Positions 1 to 9,469 are shown, counted from the first letter of the stretch. The stretch is 64,000 bases of DNA from Haloplanus litoreus (GCF_042677945.1 NZ_JBHUDN010000009.1); one strand, 5' to 3'. Notes: generated by a model not told the origin, from the letters alone. Numbers and translations are program-made.

Positions 1-1148
1 TCGAACAGGCTGGTCGGCCGGTCGCGATCCGCGACGCTCCCCGCGTAGGCCATCCGGGTGTCCAGTCGCTCGGCCAGGTCGACCAGCGGGTGGGCTATCA
101 CGGTGAACTGGAGTTCGACCACCTCCGTCCCCCGGAGCGTTCGCTGGCTCTCGAGCGTGTTGATCCCCGTGGCGATGGTCCGGCCCAGCGCCGTCAGGAC
201 GGCGCACTCGTGGTCGTCGAACTCGGTGTTGGTCCGCGCGTAGACACAGACCGCTCCGTAGGTCGCGTCACCGTAGTGGAGCGGAACGCCGGCCACGGCC
301 GTCGGTCCCTCGACCCCGTGCAGATCCCGGATCCGGACGCTGCCGTCGGCCACCGCCGCCGCCACCGCGTCGGCCGCGGCGGCCGCGAGGTCACTCGTTC
401 GGGTCGGGTCGTCCGTCTCGGTTCCGCCCACCGGAACCCGCTCCGGCACCTCGCCGGCTACGTCTTCCGACTCGACTTCCGGAACGACCGCCTCGACGGC
501 GGGATCGTAAGCCCCGATCCACGCCCCGTCGTACGTCTCGGCCAGGCCCTCGACGACGGCCCGTTCGAGGTCCGTCCGGGAGCGCGCCTCGGCGACCGCT
601 CCGGTCACGTCCGCGACGACCCCGTCGAGGCGCTCCAACAGGAGTTCCTGGGCGGCCCGTTCCCGCTCGATCCGGGCGGCCCGCTGGGCTGCGGCACGCT
701 CGGCGCGCTTGCGTCGGGTTACGTCCCGCTGGAACCCGACGTAGTAGGCGACGTCGCCGCTCTCGTCCCGGATCGGGGCGATGGTCACCTCGTTCCAGAA
801 CAGTTCGCCGTCGCGTCGGTAGTTGCGGAGTTCGACCGTCGTCGCCTCGTCGTTCTCGATGGCTGTGCGCATGCGTGCGACGGGGTCGTCGCGGGTCGCC
901 GCCCCCTGCAGGAACCGGCAGTTCCGCCCGACGGCGTACTCCGGCGGGTACCCCGTGATGCGCTCGAAGGCGGCGTTCGCGTACACCAGCGGCATGTCCG
1001 GCATCGTCGCGTCGGCGATGGTGATTCCGACCGGTGCCTCGTCCATCGTCCGCGTCTTCAGCGACTCGCCGACGCCCTCGGTGCTCGCCGGAGTCACCGA
1101 CCCTGGCTCCCCGCCGTCCGATCCGCTCCCCTTGCCCCCGACTGTCAT
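1..1148 (-). CDS. LOV/PAS-GAF regulator, bacterio-opsin-activator type (partial, cut by window start)
   Basis: The 382 visible residues begin with a short linker, then a PAS domain at about residues 35-140 carrying GRNCRFLQG around Cys77, the flavin-binding LOV signature. A GAF domain follows at about 165-310. The last visible residues (VVELQFTVIAHPLVDL) look like the start of the sensor region that precedes the C-terminal HTH in haloarchaeal Bat-type regulators. The protein is therefore probably a soluble transcription regulator, possibly sensing blue light or redox. The start at 1148 is the first ATG of the frame and lies 139 bp downstream of atpB on the same strand. The C-terminus, with any DNA-binding domain, is outside the window, so its presence is inferred. 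Confidence 0.8.
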   Translation of the reverse strand, partial: MTVGGKGSGSDGGEPGSVTPASTEGVGESLKTRTMDEAPVGITIADATMPDMPLVYANAAFERITGYPPEYAVGRNCRFLQGAATRDDPVARMRTAIENDEATTVELRNYRRDGELFWNEVTIAPIRDESGDVAYYVGFQRDVTRRKRAERAAAQRAARIERERAAQELLLERLDGVVADVTGAVAEARSRTDLERAVVEGLAETYDGAWIGAYDPAVEAVVPEVESEDVAGEVPERVPVGGTETDDPTRTSDLAAAAADAVAAAVADGSVRIRDLHGVEGPTAVAGVPLHYGDATYGAVCVYARTNTEFDDHECAVLTALGRTIATGINTLESQRTLRGTEVVELQFTVIAHPLVDLAERLDTRMAYAGSVADRDRPTSLF

Positions 1149-1287
1149 GCTCCCAGAACGGAACGCGTACGGAAATGGGTTTGGTGGCGTGAACCGCGTG
1201 TTCGGCCGTCAGCCGTCTCGACGGGGCCGCCACGCTCGTCGTCGATCCGAGCTCCGTCGATCGGTCGGAAAAAGTGAACGCCGGCGA

Positions 1288-2697
1288 TTAGTCCGCGGTC
1301 GCCTCTTCCTCGGTCGCTTCTTCGCGGTAGTAGTCCGCGATGAGCTCCTCGTCGATCCGGTTGAGTTCCTCTTTCGGGAAGTTCGAGAGGAGGTCCCAGC
1401 CGATGTCGAGGGTCTCGCCGATGTCGCGGTTCGTGTCGAAGCCCTGGTCGACGAACTCCGACTCGAACTCGTCGGCGAAGTCGAGGTACTTGTTGTCACG
1501 CTCGCTCAGTGCCTCGCGGCCGACGATGTTCACCAGATCACGCAGGTCCTCACCCTCCGCGTACGCGGCGTACATCTGGTCGGAGACGTCGGCGTGGTCC
1601 TCGCGGGTGAGGCCCTCACCGATCCCGTCGTCCATGAGGCGGGAGAGCGAGGGAAGCACGTTGACCGGGGGCTGGACGCCCTGACTGTTGAGGTCGCGGT
1701 CGACGTAGATCTGTCCCTCGGTGATGTACCCGGTGAGGTCGGGGATCGGGTGCGTGTCGTCGTCGCCGGGCATCGTCAGGATCGGGATCTGGGTCACCGA
1801 GCCGTCGCTCCCCTGAATTCGACCGGCGCGTTCGTACAGCTGCGCCAGGTCGGTGTACATGTAGCCGGGGTAGCCACGGCGACCCGGAACCTCCTCGCGA
1901 GCGGCACCGATCTCACGGAGCGCCTCGCAGTAGTTGGTCATGTCCGTCAGGATCACCAGCACGTGGTAATCCTTCTCGAAGGCGAGATACTCGGCGGTGG
2001 TGAGCGCCATCCGCGGCGTGACCGTCCGCTCGACGGCGGGGTCGTCCGCGAGGTTCATGAAGACGACCGACCGTTCCAGCGCGCCGGTGCGCTCGAAGTC
2101 GTCCATGAACTCGTTGGCCTCCTCGGCCGTGATGCCCATGGCGCCGAAGATGACGGCGAACTCGGAGCCTTCACCGCCCGCTTCCTCTTCGGGAACGCTC
2201 GCCTGTCGCGCGATCTGGAGCGCGAGTTCGTTGTGCGGCAGCCCCGAACCGGAGAAGATGGGGAGCTTCTGGCCACGAACGAGGGTGTTCATGCCGTCGA
2301 TGGCGGAGACGCCGGTCTGGATGAACTCCTCGGGGTACTCGCGGGCGTAGGGGTTGATCGCCGCGCCGACGATGTCCTCGCGTTTCTCGGGTTCGATGGC
2401 CGGACCGCCGTCGATGGGTTCGCCCGACCCGGACAGCACGCGACCGAGGAGGTCCTCGGTCAGCTTCATCTTCAGCGTCTCGCCCTGGAATCGGACGAAC
2501 GCGTTCTTGTCGATGCCCGAGGTCCCCTCGAACACCTGGATGGCGACCAGCCCGTCTTCGGACTCGAGCACCTGTCCACGGCGGATCTCGCCGTCGGCGG
2601 TCTCGATTTCGACCATCTCGTCGTAGCCGATGGGCTTGTCGACCTCGGCGAACACCAGCGGGCCGCTGATCTCGGTGATCGTTTTGTACTCTTTCAT
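1288..2697 (-). CDS. atpB: A-type ATP synthase subunit B
   Basis: This 469-residue protein is the non-catalytic B subunit of the A1 head, which alternates with subunit A in the hexamer. It is clearly homologous to AtpA. In place of a working P-loop it has FSGSGLPHNELA near residue 150, as expected for subunit B. It starts with MKEYKTITEISGPLVFAEV, the usual beta-barrel domain. The ATG is one base beyond the atpA stop, so the two are translationally coupled. Its C-terminus is acidic and Glu/Ala-rich. It is the last recognisable ATP synthase gene of the operon in this window. Length and sequence are ordinary for haloarchaea. Confidence 0.97.
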   Translation of the reverse strand: MKEYKTITEISGPLVFAEVDKPIGYDEMVEIETADGEIRRGQVLESEDGLVAIQVFEGTSGIDKNAFVRFQGETLKMKLTEDLLGRVLSGSGEPIDGGPAIEPEKREDIVGAAINPYAREYPEEFIQTGVSAIDGMNTLVRGQKLPIFSGSGLPHNELALQIARQASVPEEEAGGEGSEFAVIFGAMGITAEEANEFMDDFERTGALERSVVFMNLADDPAVERTVTPRMALTTAEYLAFEKDYHVLVILTDMTNYCEALREIGAAREEVPGRRGYPGYMYTDLAQLYERAGRIQGSDGSVTQIPILTMPGDDDTHPIPDLTGYITEGQIYVDRDLNSQGVQPPVNVLPSLSRLMDDGIGEGLTREDHADVSDQMYAAYAEGEDLRDLVNIVGREALSERDNKYLDFADEFESEFVDQGFDTNRDIGETLDIGWDLLSNFPKEELNRIDEELIADYYREEATEEEATAD

Positions 2698-2698
2698 C

Positions 2699-4456
2699 TC
2701 AGTACAGCTCCCGAATCTGCTCGGTGATGTCGTCTTTCAGTTCGTCCATGTACGCCTCGTACTCCTCCTGGACGCCGATTCGGTTGATGCGCGGCAGTGC
2801 GTCGACCGCCGTGATCTCCTCGACCGGGACGCCCGCTTCGAGGGCGTCGAACGCCTCGTCGTTGAACGTCTTGATGGTCGTGAGGATGAGGTACGTCTTG
2901 TCGGGCTCGCAGTAGGTGTCCACGTCGTGGAACGCGTTCTGCTGGAGCCACGCCTCGCGGAGGTACCGCGCCACTTCGAGGGTGAGCTGCTGGTCCTCCG
3001 GCAGGGCGTCCTTGCCGACGAGCTGGACGATTTCCTGGAGTTCGCCCTCCTCGTCGAGGGTGTCGACCGCCCACTGACGGACCGTCGGCCAGTCCTCGGC
3101 GACGTTGTCCTCGAACCACGGGTCGAGCTGTTCCCGGTACAGGGAGTAGGACTCGTTCCAGTTGATCGACGGGAAGTGCCGGCGCTCGGCCAGGTCGGCG
3201 TCGAGCGCCCAGAACGTCTTGACGATGCGGAGCGTGTTCTGGGTCACCGGTTCGGAGAAGTCGCCGCCGGGCGGCGAGACGGCGCCGACGACCGAGATGG
3301 ACCCCTCCGTGCCGTTGATGTTGTCGAAGTAGCCCGCGCGCTCGTAGAACTGGGAGAGCCGCGCGGCGAGGTAGGCTGGGTAGCCCTCCTCGCCGGGCAT
3401 CTCCTCCAGGCGCGAACTGATCTCGCGCATGGCCTCCGCCCACCGCGAGGTGGAGTCGGCCATCAGCGCCACGTCGTACCCCATGTCGCGGTAGTACTCC
3501 GCGATGGTGATCCCCGTGTACACACAGGATTCCCGCGCCGCGACGGGCATGTTAGACGTGTTGGCGATGAGCGTCGTCCGGGCCATCAGCGGGTTCCCAG
3601 TCTGCGGGTCGGGCAGTTCCGGGAAGTCCTCGATGACCTCGGTCATCTCGTTGCCGCGCTCGCCACACCCGATGTAGACGACGATGTCTGCGTCGGACCA
3701 CTTGGCGAGTTGCTGCTGAGTGACGGTCTTTCCGGAGCCGAACGGACCCGGAATCGCCGCCGTCCCACCCTTCGCGATGGGGAACAGGCCGTCCTGCACC
3801 CGCTGACCGGTCAGGAGCGGCTCCGTCGGCGTCTTCTTGTCGCCGGCCGGCCGCGCCTCGCGCACCGGCCACTCCTGGCGCATCCGGATCTCCTCGCCGT
3901 TGTCGAGTTCGACGACCGTCTCCTCGACGGTGAAGTCGCCGGCCTCGACGGCGACGACCTCGCCACCCTCGTAGTCCGGCGGGACAAGCACCTTGTGCTC
4001 GATGGTCACCGTCTCCGGCACCGTGCCGACCACGTCGCCGGGTTCGACGACGTCGCCCTCCTCGACCTCGGGGGTGAACTCCCACTGCTTCTCGAGGTCG
4101 ATACCGGGCGCGTCGACCCCGCGGTCGAGGAACGCGCTGTTCATTTTCTCCTGTAGCACGTCGAGGGGGCGCTGGACGCCGTCGTAGATGGTGTCCAGCA
4201 GCCCCGGGCCCAGATCGACCGTCAGCGGGGCGCCCGTGTTCTCGACGGGTTCGCCGGGGCCGACGCCGGAGGTCTCTTCGTACACCTGAATGGTCGTGAT
4301 GTCGCCCTCGATCTCGATAACTTCGCCCATCAGTCCTTCGTCGCCCACGTAGACGACGTCGTTCATTCGGGCGTCGAGTTCGACGGCGGTCACGACCGGA
4401 CCACTCACGCTGTTGATGATGCCGTCCTCTCGGACGGTCGTGTCTGCCTGACTCAT
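2699..4456 (-). CDS. atpA: A-type ATP synthase catalytic subunit A
   Basis: This is the 585-residue catalytic subunit that makes or hydrolyses ATP in the A1 head. The P-loop GPFGSGKT lies at residues 237-244 and is the A-subunit form of the Walker A motif, with the characteristic Ser. The long bulge domain lies at about residues 115-200. Other expected stretches are GERGNEMTEV and SRWAEAMREISSRLEEMPGEE. There is no intein. The ATG at 4456 is preceded by the atpF stop at 4458, so it sits tightly inside the operon. Confidence 0.98.
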   Translation of the reverse strand: MSQADTTVREDGIINSVSGPVVTAVELDARMNDVVYVGDEGLMGEVIEIEGDITTIQVYEETSGVGPGEPVENTGAPLTVDLGPGLLDTIYDGVQRPLDVLQEKMNSAFLDRGVDAPGIDLEKQWEFTPEVEEGDVVEPGDVVGTVPETVTIEHKVLVPPDYEGGEVVAVEAGDFTVEETVVELDNGEEIRMRQEWPVREARPAGDKKTPTEPLLTGQRVQDGLFPIAKGGTAAIPGPFGSGKTVTQQQLAKWSDADIVVYIGCGERGNEMTEVIEDFPELPDPQTGNPLMARTTLIANTSNMPVAARESCVYTGITIAEYYRDMGYDVALMADSTSRWAEAMREISSRLEEMPGEEGYPAYLAARLSQFYERAGYFDNINGTEGSISVVGAVSPPGGDFSEPVTQNTLRIVKTFWALDADLAERRHFPSINWNESYSLYREQLDPWFEDNVAEDWPTVRQWAVDTLDEEGELQEIVQLVGKDALPEDQQLTLEVARYLREAWLQQNAFHDVDTYCEPDKTYLILTTIKTFNDEAFDALEAGVPVEEITAVDALPRINRIGVQEEYEAYMDELKDDITEQIRELY

Positions 4457-4457
4457 G

Positions 4458-4781
4458 TTAGTCTTCCTCCATCAGATCGATACCGATGGCTCGCTTGATC
4501 TGCTCGCGCAGGCCGCCGCTGCCGGCGCCGCCACCCAGGGTGACGAGCACCGGTTCGATGCTGCCCTCGACGGCCTCTCGGGCGTTCCGAGAGAGATGCG
4601 CCATGTCGTCGTCGTGCATCACGACGATGCCGACGTCGTCGTCGTCGAGCGTCCGCATGACGGCCTCGTCGAGCGCCTCGTCTTTCTCCTCGTCCGGTAC
4701 GTTCTCGAACTTCCGCACGCCCGCGAGTCGGAAGCCCGTGGTGAAGTCGGGGCTGCCGATGACGGCGATTTCCTGGCTCAT
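4458..4781 (-). CDS. atpF: A-type ATP synthase subunit F
   Basis: This 107-residue small central-stalk subunit begins MSQEIAVIGSPDFTTGFRLAG, the usual start of the Rossmann-like fold of A/V-type subunit F. It binds the D/F rotor and couples rotation to the catalytic head. A flexible C-terminal tail (GSGGLREQIKRAIGIDLMEED) follows. The start codon overlaps the atpC stop codon (ATGA at 4778-4781), showing translational coupling. Confidence 0.95.
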   Translation of the reverse strand: MSQEIAVIGSPDFTTGFRLAGVRKFENVPDEEKDEALDEAVMRTLDDDDVGIVVMHDDDMAHLSRNAREAVEGSIEPVLVTLGGGAGSGGLREQIKRAIGIDLMEED

Positions 4782-5827
4782 AGGATCACCAGTTCCTCCT
4801 CGATCTCCTCCTCGGACAGCCCCGCCTCGCGGCCGCGGGCGATGGCGCGGATGTTGTCCACCTCGCGCTCCTTGGCGAGGATGTAGGAGACGACTGGCGC
4901 CACCGACAGCGGGTGGATGAAGCCGAGCCGATCCGAGTATTCGAGCAACGCGACGTCGAGTGCCCGCTCGAACGAGATCAGGCTGTCGGCCTCCTCGAAC
5001 TCGTCGAGCGCGCTGTCGAGATCGTCACCGTACGTACTCTCCCGGATCACCGCGACGAGTTCGTCGACGTTGCCGGCGATGGCGCTCAACTGATCCGCGC
5101 CGAACAGCTGTCCGCCCTCGATGTAGTACTCCGAGGGGTCGACGTCGGCCCCGCTCCGGGCCAGGCGGAGCGCGTTCCGCGCGTTGCGGAAGTCGATCTC
5201 CGCCTCGAGGAACTCGCGGTAGGTCTCGTTGGCCTCGCCGCCGGGTAGGTCCGACAGGAGCTGTTCGTAGAAGACGCGGTCGACCGCGTTCTCAAGCGGC
5301 ACGAGGACGCCCGACTCCTCGTACTCCTCCAGCGCCTCGCGGAGCGGGGTCGCGAACATCGTCCGGTCGAGCAGGTCGGCGACCTCCTCGATCGATCCCG
5401 CGTCCAGCAGGCGGTCGAGCAGGTGCTCGTCCAGCTCGCCCGCCCGGATGAGGTCCGTTTCGACGTCCTCGCGGTCGGCGCCGGAGTAGATCCCGCGAAG
5501 CACTGTCTTGACGTTCCACGCGTCGAACTTCCGCAGGTATCGGGCGATCAGGTCGTACAGCCGACCGTCGGCCCAGTCCAGCAGATCGTTGAAGTGCTTC
5601 GCGAGGTTCCGGTTGAGCGCGTACTCGATGAGGTCGACCCCCGAGTGGCGTGCCCCGAGGGCGTTGATCTCGCTCTCGTACTCCGACTCCTCCATGAAGC
5701 GGGCGATCTCCGCCGGCCCCATGCGGATCAGCTTCCGGTAGTCCTCGTCGCTGAACAACACCGAACGTCGCGAGCGAACGCGGGTTGTGACGTACTCCGG
5801 GTTCGAAGCGCCAGGGCTCGCGCTCAT
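4778..5827 (-). CDS. atpC: A-type ATP synthase subunit C
   Basis: This 349-residue subunit C (V-ATPase subunit d family) is the helical funnel that sits on the membrane rotor ring and carries the central stalk. The sequence is almost entirely alpha-helical, with the family stretches EIARFMEE, LNRNLAKHFNDLLDWADGR and AYILAKEREVDNIRAIARGR-like segments near the C-terminus. It overlaps atpE upstream and atpF downstream by 4 bp each. The start at 5827 gives a short Ser/Ala-rich leader before the conserved YEYVTTRVRSRR-like region. Confidence 0.95.
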   Translation of the reverse strand: MSASPGASNPEYVTTRVRSRRSVLFSDEDYRKLIRMGPAEIARFMEESEYESEINALGARHSGVDLIEYALNRNLAKHFNDLLDWADGRLYDLIARYLRKFDAWNVKTVLRGIYSGADREDVETDLIRAGELDEHLLDRLLDAGSIEEVADLLDRTMFATPLREALEEYEESGVLVPLENAVDRVFYEQLLSDLPGGEANETYREFLEAEIDFRNARNALRLARSGADVDPSEYYIEGGQLFGADQLSAIAGNVDELVAVIRESTYGDDLDSALDEFEEADSLISFERALDVALLEYSDRLGFIHPLSVAPVVSYILAKEREVDNIRAIARGREAGLSEEEIEEELVIL

Positions 5828-6405
5828 CGCTCGAACAGTCGGTTGCTCAGTTCCTTCAAGTTGTTCTCCCAGACCGTCTCGAGGAGCGAGTCGAAGGTGT
5901 TGTTCACGCGGACCCGCGACTCCTCGCTCTCGACGACGACGCCGCCGAGACAGTCGTACGTCCCGGCGACGTCGAAGCCGTCGTAGTCCTCGAGCAGGTC
6001 TTCGAGCAACGTCTCGTCGTCGGCGCGCCCGTACACCGACACCGACTCGCCCTCGTCGAACTCCTCGGCGGCCGCCTCCAGCAGCGACGCGGTGAGCGAC
6101 CGACGGCGCTCGCCTTCGATCCCTGCCAGGGCGTCCTCGACCTCCGACCGGACCTCCTCGAGCACGTCACGCCGGGCCTCCAGCCGGGCTTGCTTTGCTT
6201 CGAGTTTCGCGCTGGAGACGGTCTGTTCGCGCTGCTGGGCGATCTCCCGCTCGACCTCGGCCTCGCGTTCCTCACGGATCTCTTCGGCGTCGGCCTCGGC
6301 ATCCTCGACGATCTCGTTCGCCCGCTGTTCGCCCTCGTCGCGGATCTCCTCCGCACGCGCGCGGGCCTCGTCCCGGATGTCCTCGGCAACTGTGTCCAAA
6401 CTCAT
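5824..6405 (-). CDS. atpE: A-type ATP synthase subunit E
   Basis: This 193-residue peripheral-stalk subunit E has a long charged coiled-coil N-terminal half (about residues 5-105, rich in Glu/Arg/Ala heptads) and a compact alpha/beta C-terminal domain that attaches to the A1 head. The last residues (RLFER) overlap the start of atpC. It pairs with AtpH to make the stator. The start at 6405 follows the atpK stop by 21 bp. Confidence 0.94.
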   Translation of the reverse strand: MSLDTVAEDIRDEARARAEEIRDEGEQRANEIVEDAEADAEEIREEREAEVEREIAQQREQTVSSAKLEAKQARLEARRDVLEEVRSEVEDALAGIEGERRRSLTASLLEAAAEEFDEGESVSVYGRADDETLLEDLLEDYDGFDVAGTYDCLGGVVVESEESRVRVNNTFDSLLETVWENNLKELSNRLFER

Positions 6406-6426
6406 AGTGGAGAGAACTGGGAGGAG

Positions 6427-6744
6427 TTAGCTACCCGCGCTGAACATCGCCTCGAAGAAGTCGGCGGTGTCCCACGGAATCCCCGTCGTGAGGAACAGGG
6501 TAACCAGCGCCAGAATCACCAGTGTCTCGGGGAGGACCGTGAGGATCAGCCCACGGACGAACATATCGTCGTCCTCGGCGACGGCGCCGACGGCGGCCGC
6601 ACCGATCCCCCGCTCCGCGTAGCCCGCGCCGAGCGCCGCCAGCCCGACCGCCAGCGCGGCGGCGGCCTGTGCGGGGATCAGCGGGAACGACGTGGCGTTG
6701 TTCTGCAGTACGACCGTCACGAGTTGTGAAGTAGCTTCGAGCAT
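6427..6744 (-). CDS. atpK: A-type ATP synthase membrane subunit K (proteolipid c ring)
   Basis: This 105-residue proteolipid forms the rotating c ring. It has two membrane helices, at about residues 25-52 and 62-90. Glu73, in the sequence LPETLVIL in helix 2, is the ion-binding carboxylate. The N-terminus up to residue 23 is probably a cleavable or polar leader. I chose the ATG at 6744 because upstream in-frame codons are basic and unlike the family. A 225-bp gap separates it from atpI, although its neighbours are packed with overlaps, and that gap holds its own TATA-like sequence. Confidence 0.92.
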   Translation of the reverse strand: MLEATSQLVTVVLQNNATSFPLIPAQAAAALAVGLAALGAGYAERGIGAAAVGAVAEDDDMFVRGLILTVLPETLVILALVTLFLTTGIPWDTADFFEAMFSAGS

Positions 6745-6780
6745 TGGGGTCACTTCGGGTTTCCGAACAGGCACACGTCC

Positions 6781-6800
6781 GTATAGACCGGGCATAAAAC
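6781..6800 (-). promoter_or_regulatory. candidate internal promoter for atpK
   Basis: Read on the minus strand, this stretch contains GTTTTATG and GTCTATAC, two AT-rich boxes 37-56 bp upstream of the atpK ATG. They lie inside a 225-bp gap of an otherwise overlapping operon. An extra promoter would fit the need for many copies of the c-ring subunit per complex, but this is inferred from position and base composition only. Confidence 0.4.
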
Positions 6801-6969
6801 TTCCCAAAAGAGACGGTCATTATGGGCGTTGGAACCGCTGATTTCGGCCGAATCCATGGGATTCGTTCACAGCGCTCGCGCCCCGCGACCCGCGCCGGTG
6901 CGCCGCGGCCGTCGCTGGGGGCGCGGGTGTACGGAGAACGGAAACGGAACGGACCGCGACCGGCGGCCG

Positions 6970-9120
6970 TCAGTCGTCGGTCGTGTACTGCCGGTCGTAC
7001 CCGAACGGCTCGTACTCGCGGCCGCCGCCCTCGTAGAACTTCCCGAAGAACTCGACGTACTCGAGACGCACGGCCTGCAGGCCGGCGCTCGTGACGCCGA
7101 GAGCGAGCACGAGCAGGTGGCCGACCAGAAGGACGACGATGCCGAGGACCAGCATGCCCGGTCCCATGTTCATCAGCCCCTCGAACATCACGGTACCGTG
7201 GGACTCTCCCGAGTACATGAAGTGATACGCCCCGTCGCTGCTGGCGTAGGCGCCGAAGAAGAGGAGGTTGACCGTGAAGGCCATCCCCGCCTTCGCGAGC
7301 AACACCGCGGCGATCCGGGTGTACGACAGTGCGTTGACGAACACGTTGAGGAACTCGATGGCCTCGACGGGTTCGCCGACGATCAACAACACGAGACCGA
7401 GGCCGAAGAGCGCGGCGGCGGCGATCCCGACCGTCGGACCGATACCGAGGCCGCTCTCCAGCCCGACGATCTGCCACACGTCGTACAGCAGATCGGGCTT
7501 GGCGGTCTCGGCGTGCTCGGAGAACACCCACAGCCACAGGCCGTTGAGCATCAGCAGCCACGACCCGCTCTCGAGCACCGCGTGCTTGACGTCGTGGAGC
7601 TGGTAGTTCTCGACGAAGTCGAACAGCCACCCGATGTTGAGGTGGAGGACGCCGACGAGGACGCTGATCACGAGCCACGCCTGTGCCCAGAGCAGGTAGG
7701 TCGGCTGGAGCCCCTTGTGGAGTGGTGCGTGCCCGCCCCAGAGGAACGTCGACACCAGGTGCGTCCCGAAGAGTTCGCCGTAGAGGACGCCGAACAGTAT
7801 CGTGAAGATGCCGGCGAAGATGGTCACTCCGCCCATGCTCCGGAAGGCATCGCTGTCGAAGTTGGTGAGGAGGTAGTAGCCGATCAGCGTGTAGACGATT
7901 CCGTAGCCGACGTCGCCGATCATGAACCCGAAGAAGGCCGGGAAGGTCAGAAAGAGGACGACCGTCGGGTCGAACTCGGCGTACTTCGGGCGGCTCACAG
8001 CCTGTGTGAGCACCTCGAAGGGCCTGACTAGGCCGGGGTTGTCCTGGATGACCGGCGGGTCGTCGTCGGCCATCACGACGCCGCCACCGTCGGCCCGCAC
8101 CTCGTCGCCGTTTCCGTCGGTTGCCGCCGCCGCTGTCCCCTCGACGCCGTCGGAGACGTTCTCGCGAACCGCCTCCTCGCCGTGGGCGTCGAACGTCGCC
8201 CGCTGGAGTTCCTCGACTTCCGCGTGGTCACCGACGCTCTCGGTAATCGCCGCGGCGAACCCGGTGTACTCCTCGGTCGGAATCCACCCCTCGGCGACGA
8301 ACGCGTTGTCCGTCGTCGCGAAGGAGAGCGGCGCCTCCCGTTTCTGGACGTCGATGGAGAGTTTCTCCTCGGCGGCCAGCAGGAATCCCGCCGCGTCGAG
8401 TTTCACCTCCTTGAGTTCGTCCTCGACGGTCCGGAGCTTCGAGTCGAGTTGCTGTTTCCGGTGGTCGAGTTCCGAGACGTACTCCTCGGGGGACCCCTCG
8501 GCGTCCGGGACTTCGAGTGTGGTGAAGTCGACACCGACCAAGGCGTCCGTAATCACATCGTCGGCGCCTTCGGTCGGGCGGGCGAAGATGGCGACGACGC
8601 CGCCCTCGGCGAACAGTTCCACGTCGTCGATGCCGTCGGCGTCGACGACCGCCCGCTCGACTGCGTCGACGTCCCCCTCGCCGACGACCACGTCGAGCGT
8701 CTCGTATCCCGAGAGCAAGTCGAGGTCGATGCCGAGCGTCGCGAAGGGTTCGACGGACGAGAGTTGTTCTTCGACGCGACCGAGTTCGCTCCGGACGTCG
8801 TCGCGCCGGTCCTCGAGTTCGTTGACGCGTCCACGGATCTCCTCGAGTTCGTCTTCGAGGGCGTCGTCGGTGACGATCCGTGTCGGCCCGGCGTCCTCGT
8901 CGTCTACGTCGAGGATGCTCTCGATGGAGCGAACGGTCACCAGCTTCTCGGAGGCCTCCTCGGCACCGTCGATCGGGGTCCCCGGTTCGAAGCCCTCCCA
9001 GGTCCCGTCGTACTCGGTGACGTGAAGCAGGTTGCAGTCGTGGACCGCCTCGACGACGTCGTCCATGACTCCCTTCGATCCCGTCACCGACACTTTGCTC
9101 ATCCGCTCAGGTCTGAGCAT
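6970..9120 (-). CDS. atpI: A-type ATP synthase membrane subunit I (a-like stator)
   Basis: This 716-residue V-type 116-kDa/subunit I protein has a cytoplasmic, partly coiled-coil N-terminal half (to about residue 390). A membrane half follows with about seven to eight helices, including FPAFFGFMIGDVGYGIVY and NALSYTRIAAVLLAKAGMAF. The Arg in SYTRI is the expected essential stator residue. A haloarchaeal acidic/Ala linker lies at about residues 320-355. It ends with EYEPFGYDRQYTTDD. Its start overlaps the atpH 3' end by 14 bp. Confidence 0.96.
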   Translation of the reverse strand: MLRPERMSKVSVTGSKGVMDDVVEAVHDCNLLHVTEYDGTWEGFEPGTPIDGAEEASEKLVTVRSIESILDVDDEDAGPTRIVTDDALEDELEEIRGRVNELEDRRDDVRSELGRVEEQLSSVEPFATLGIDLDLLSGYETLDVVVGEGDVDAVERAVVDADGIDDVELFAEGGVVAIFARPTEGADDVITDALVGVDFTTLEVPDAEGSPEEYVSELDHRKQQLDSKLRTVEDELKEVKLDAAGFLLAAEEKLSIDVQKREAPLSFATTDNAFVAEGWIPTEEYTGFAAAITESVGDHAEVEELQRATFDAHGEEAVRENVSDGVEGTAAAATDGNGDEVRADGGGVVMADDDPPVIQDNPGLVRPFEVLTQAVSRPKYAEFDPTVVLFLTFPAFFGFMIGDVGYGIVYTLIGYYLLTNFDSDAFRSMGGVTIFAGIFTILFGVLYGELFGTHLVSTFLWGGHAPLHKGLQPTYLLWAQAWLVISVLVGVLHLNIGWLFDFVENYQLHDVKHAVLESGSWLLMLNGLWLWVFSEHAETAKPDLLYDVWQIVGLESGLGIGPTVGIAAAALFGLGLVLLIVGEPVEAIEFLNVFVNALSYTRIAAVLLAKAGMAFTVNLLFFGAYASSDGAYHFMYSGESHGTVMFEGLMNMGPGMLVLGIVVLLVGHLLVLALGVTSAGLQAVRLEYVEFFGKFYEGGGREYEPFGYDRQYTTDD

Positions 9121-9439
9121 GCACCGCCTCCTCGAACTGTGTGATGGCGTACTCGACGGCCTCGTCCATCTGGGCCTCCGCCTGGGAGACGAGCTCCTCC
9201 CGGGCTGCCTCCCCTTCGTCGCGGATTTCCGCGGCCCGGGACTCGATCTCCGATTCGGCTTCTTCGAGGCGTCTCTCGGCCATCTCGTCGGCCTCGCGTT
9301 CGGCCTCGGCGCGGATCTCGTCGGCTTGCTCCCGCGCCTCGGCGATCCGTTCCTCCCGGTCGGCCTCGGCCTCCTCGACGATCTCTTCGGCCTCGCTCTC
9401 GGCCGCCTTGATCCGTTCGAGAACCTCTGGTCTCGGCAT
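9107..9439 (-). CDS. atpH: A-type ATP synthase subunit H
   Basis: This 110-residue, almost wholly coiled-coil protein begins MPRPEVLERIKAAESEAEEI and is made of Glu/Ala/Arg heptads throughout. It is the partner of AtpE in the peripheral stalk. I chose the ATG at 9439 because it follows a TATA-like box at 9472-9477. The upstream extension of the frame is Arg-rich and unlike the family. It is the first gene of the ATP synthase operon. Confidence 0.93.
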   Translation of the reverse strand: MPRPEVLERIKAAESEAEEIVEEAEADREERIAEAREQADEIRAEAEREADEMAERRLEEAESEIESRAAEIRDEGEAAREELVSQAEAQMDEAVEYAITQFEEAVHAQT

Positions 9440-9469
9440 ACTACTGATCGTTGGAAAGTTGCGCAATCG

